Source: PALSA-505 sp035308365 (GTDB lineage Bacteria > Actinomycetota > Actinomycetes > Streptosporangiales > Streptosporangiaceae). From it: a stretch of 64,000 nucleotides of DNA. Made by a program: the position numbers and the translations under genes. The stretch covers positions 124,001-188,000 of the forward strand of contig DATGGU010000076.1 of the NCBI GenBank assembly GCA_035308365.1, read 5' to 3'. The notes under the pieces were generated by a model. The model ran no database searches and was not told where the DNA came from. It was given only the letters and a program-made list of their open reading frames with translations. Positions 63,872 to 64,000 of this stretch are shown piece after piece. The first letter of the stretch is position 1. Every line of letters begins with the position of its first letter.

Positions 63872-64000
63872 TGTGTCGGGTGGCCCAGGTCGGGGTCGTT
63901 GGGGACCGGCAGCTTGTGCTGGCGCAGCCGGGCCGCCCTGATGTCGTCGGCGTAGATGACCACGGTGAACAGGCTGCCGACGAGGGCCAGCGCGGGGACC
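63868..64000 (-). CDS. 3' end of an unknown minus-strand gene
   Basis: The last 43 codons of a gene entering from beyond the right edge. The residues VPALALVGSLFTVVIYADD form a probable membrane helix and are followed by RAARLRQHKLPVPNDPDLGH, a short polar tail. It is convergent with lpdA and overlaps its stop by four bases. Too little is visible to name it. Confidence 0.6.
   Translation of the reverse strand, partial: VPALALVGSLFTVVIYADDIRAARLRQHKLPVPNDPDLGHPTH

Overview
The window is chromosomal DNA of a high-GC Gram-positive bacterium (Actinomycetota), most likely a filamentous or spore-forming lineage. The evidence is very GC-rich third codon positions, frequent GTG/TTG starts, actinobacterial gene order (rpoC-rpsL-rpsG-fusA-tuf-S10-spc-alpha), a His-tailed GroEL1 behind a CIRCE element, a GuaB/GuaB3 pair next to a ShbA/SigD-type sigma factor, DUF397 and DUF1707 proteins, and several genes that appear to be translated from leaderless mRNAs. 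The sequence does not fix order or genus. No rRNA, tRNA, IS element, prophage or CRISPR array was seen.

Layout. 1-8.3 kb: 3' part of rpoC, then rpsL, rpsG, fusA and tuf. 8.4-18.5 kb: the S10 and spc ribosomal operons from rpsJ to rplO. 18.6-22.3 kb: secY, adk, map and a DUF1707 membrane protein. 22.7-27.7 kb: infA, rpmJ, rpsM, rpsK, rpsD, rpoA, rplQ and truA. 27.6-33.5 kb: a minus-strand accessory block with a GGDEF membrane protein, an MFS transporter and two paralogous single-pass proteins of unknown function. 33.8-35 kb: rplM and rpsI. 35.6-42 kb: glmM, nnr, alr, an alpha/beta hydrolase and tsaE. 42-44.3 kb: two envelope or secreted proteins interrupting the t6A gene cluster. 44.6-46.8 kb: tsaB, rimI and tsaD. 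46.9-49.5 kb: a DUF397 protein, groES and groEL1. 49.7-51.2 kb: an ECF sigma factor and an RsdA-like anti-sigma factor. 51.5-64 kb: guaB, guaB3, glpD, trpS, an acyl-CoA mutase large subunit, a GCS2-type ligase, an M20 amidohydrolase, a PH-domain protein, lpdA and the 3' end of an unknown minus-strand gene.

How the genes fit together. Most encode the translation and transcription machinery plus its immediate support: protein export (secY), initiator methionine removal (map), t6A tRNA modification (tsaE, tsaB, tsaD), pseudouridylation (truA), tryptophan charging (trpS) and chaperonins. Cell-wall precursor supply (glmM, alr), metabolite repair (nnr) and guanine nucleotide synthesis (guaB) sit beside them.

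The unexpected content lies mostly between and at the edges of these conserved genes. A five-unit tandem repeat multiplies the start region of nnr. A partial duplication of the rplP 3' end has made a 26-codon mini-ORF stop/start-coupled to both rplP and rpmC. A two-hairpin dispersed repeat recurs four times, and one copy sits beside a G-rich tandem array. Long inverted repeats lie in the rplM-rpsI, groES-groEL and guaB leader spacers. Two decayed genes are visible, a VapC-type toxin tail and a frameshifted membrane protein. I found no complete novel defence or biosynthetic system.
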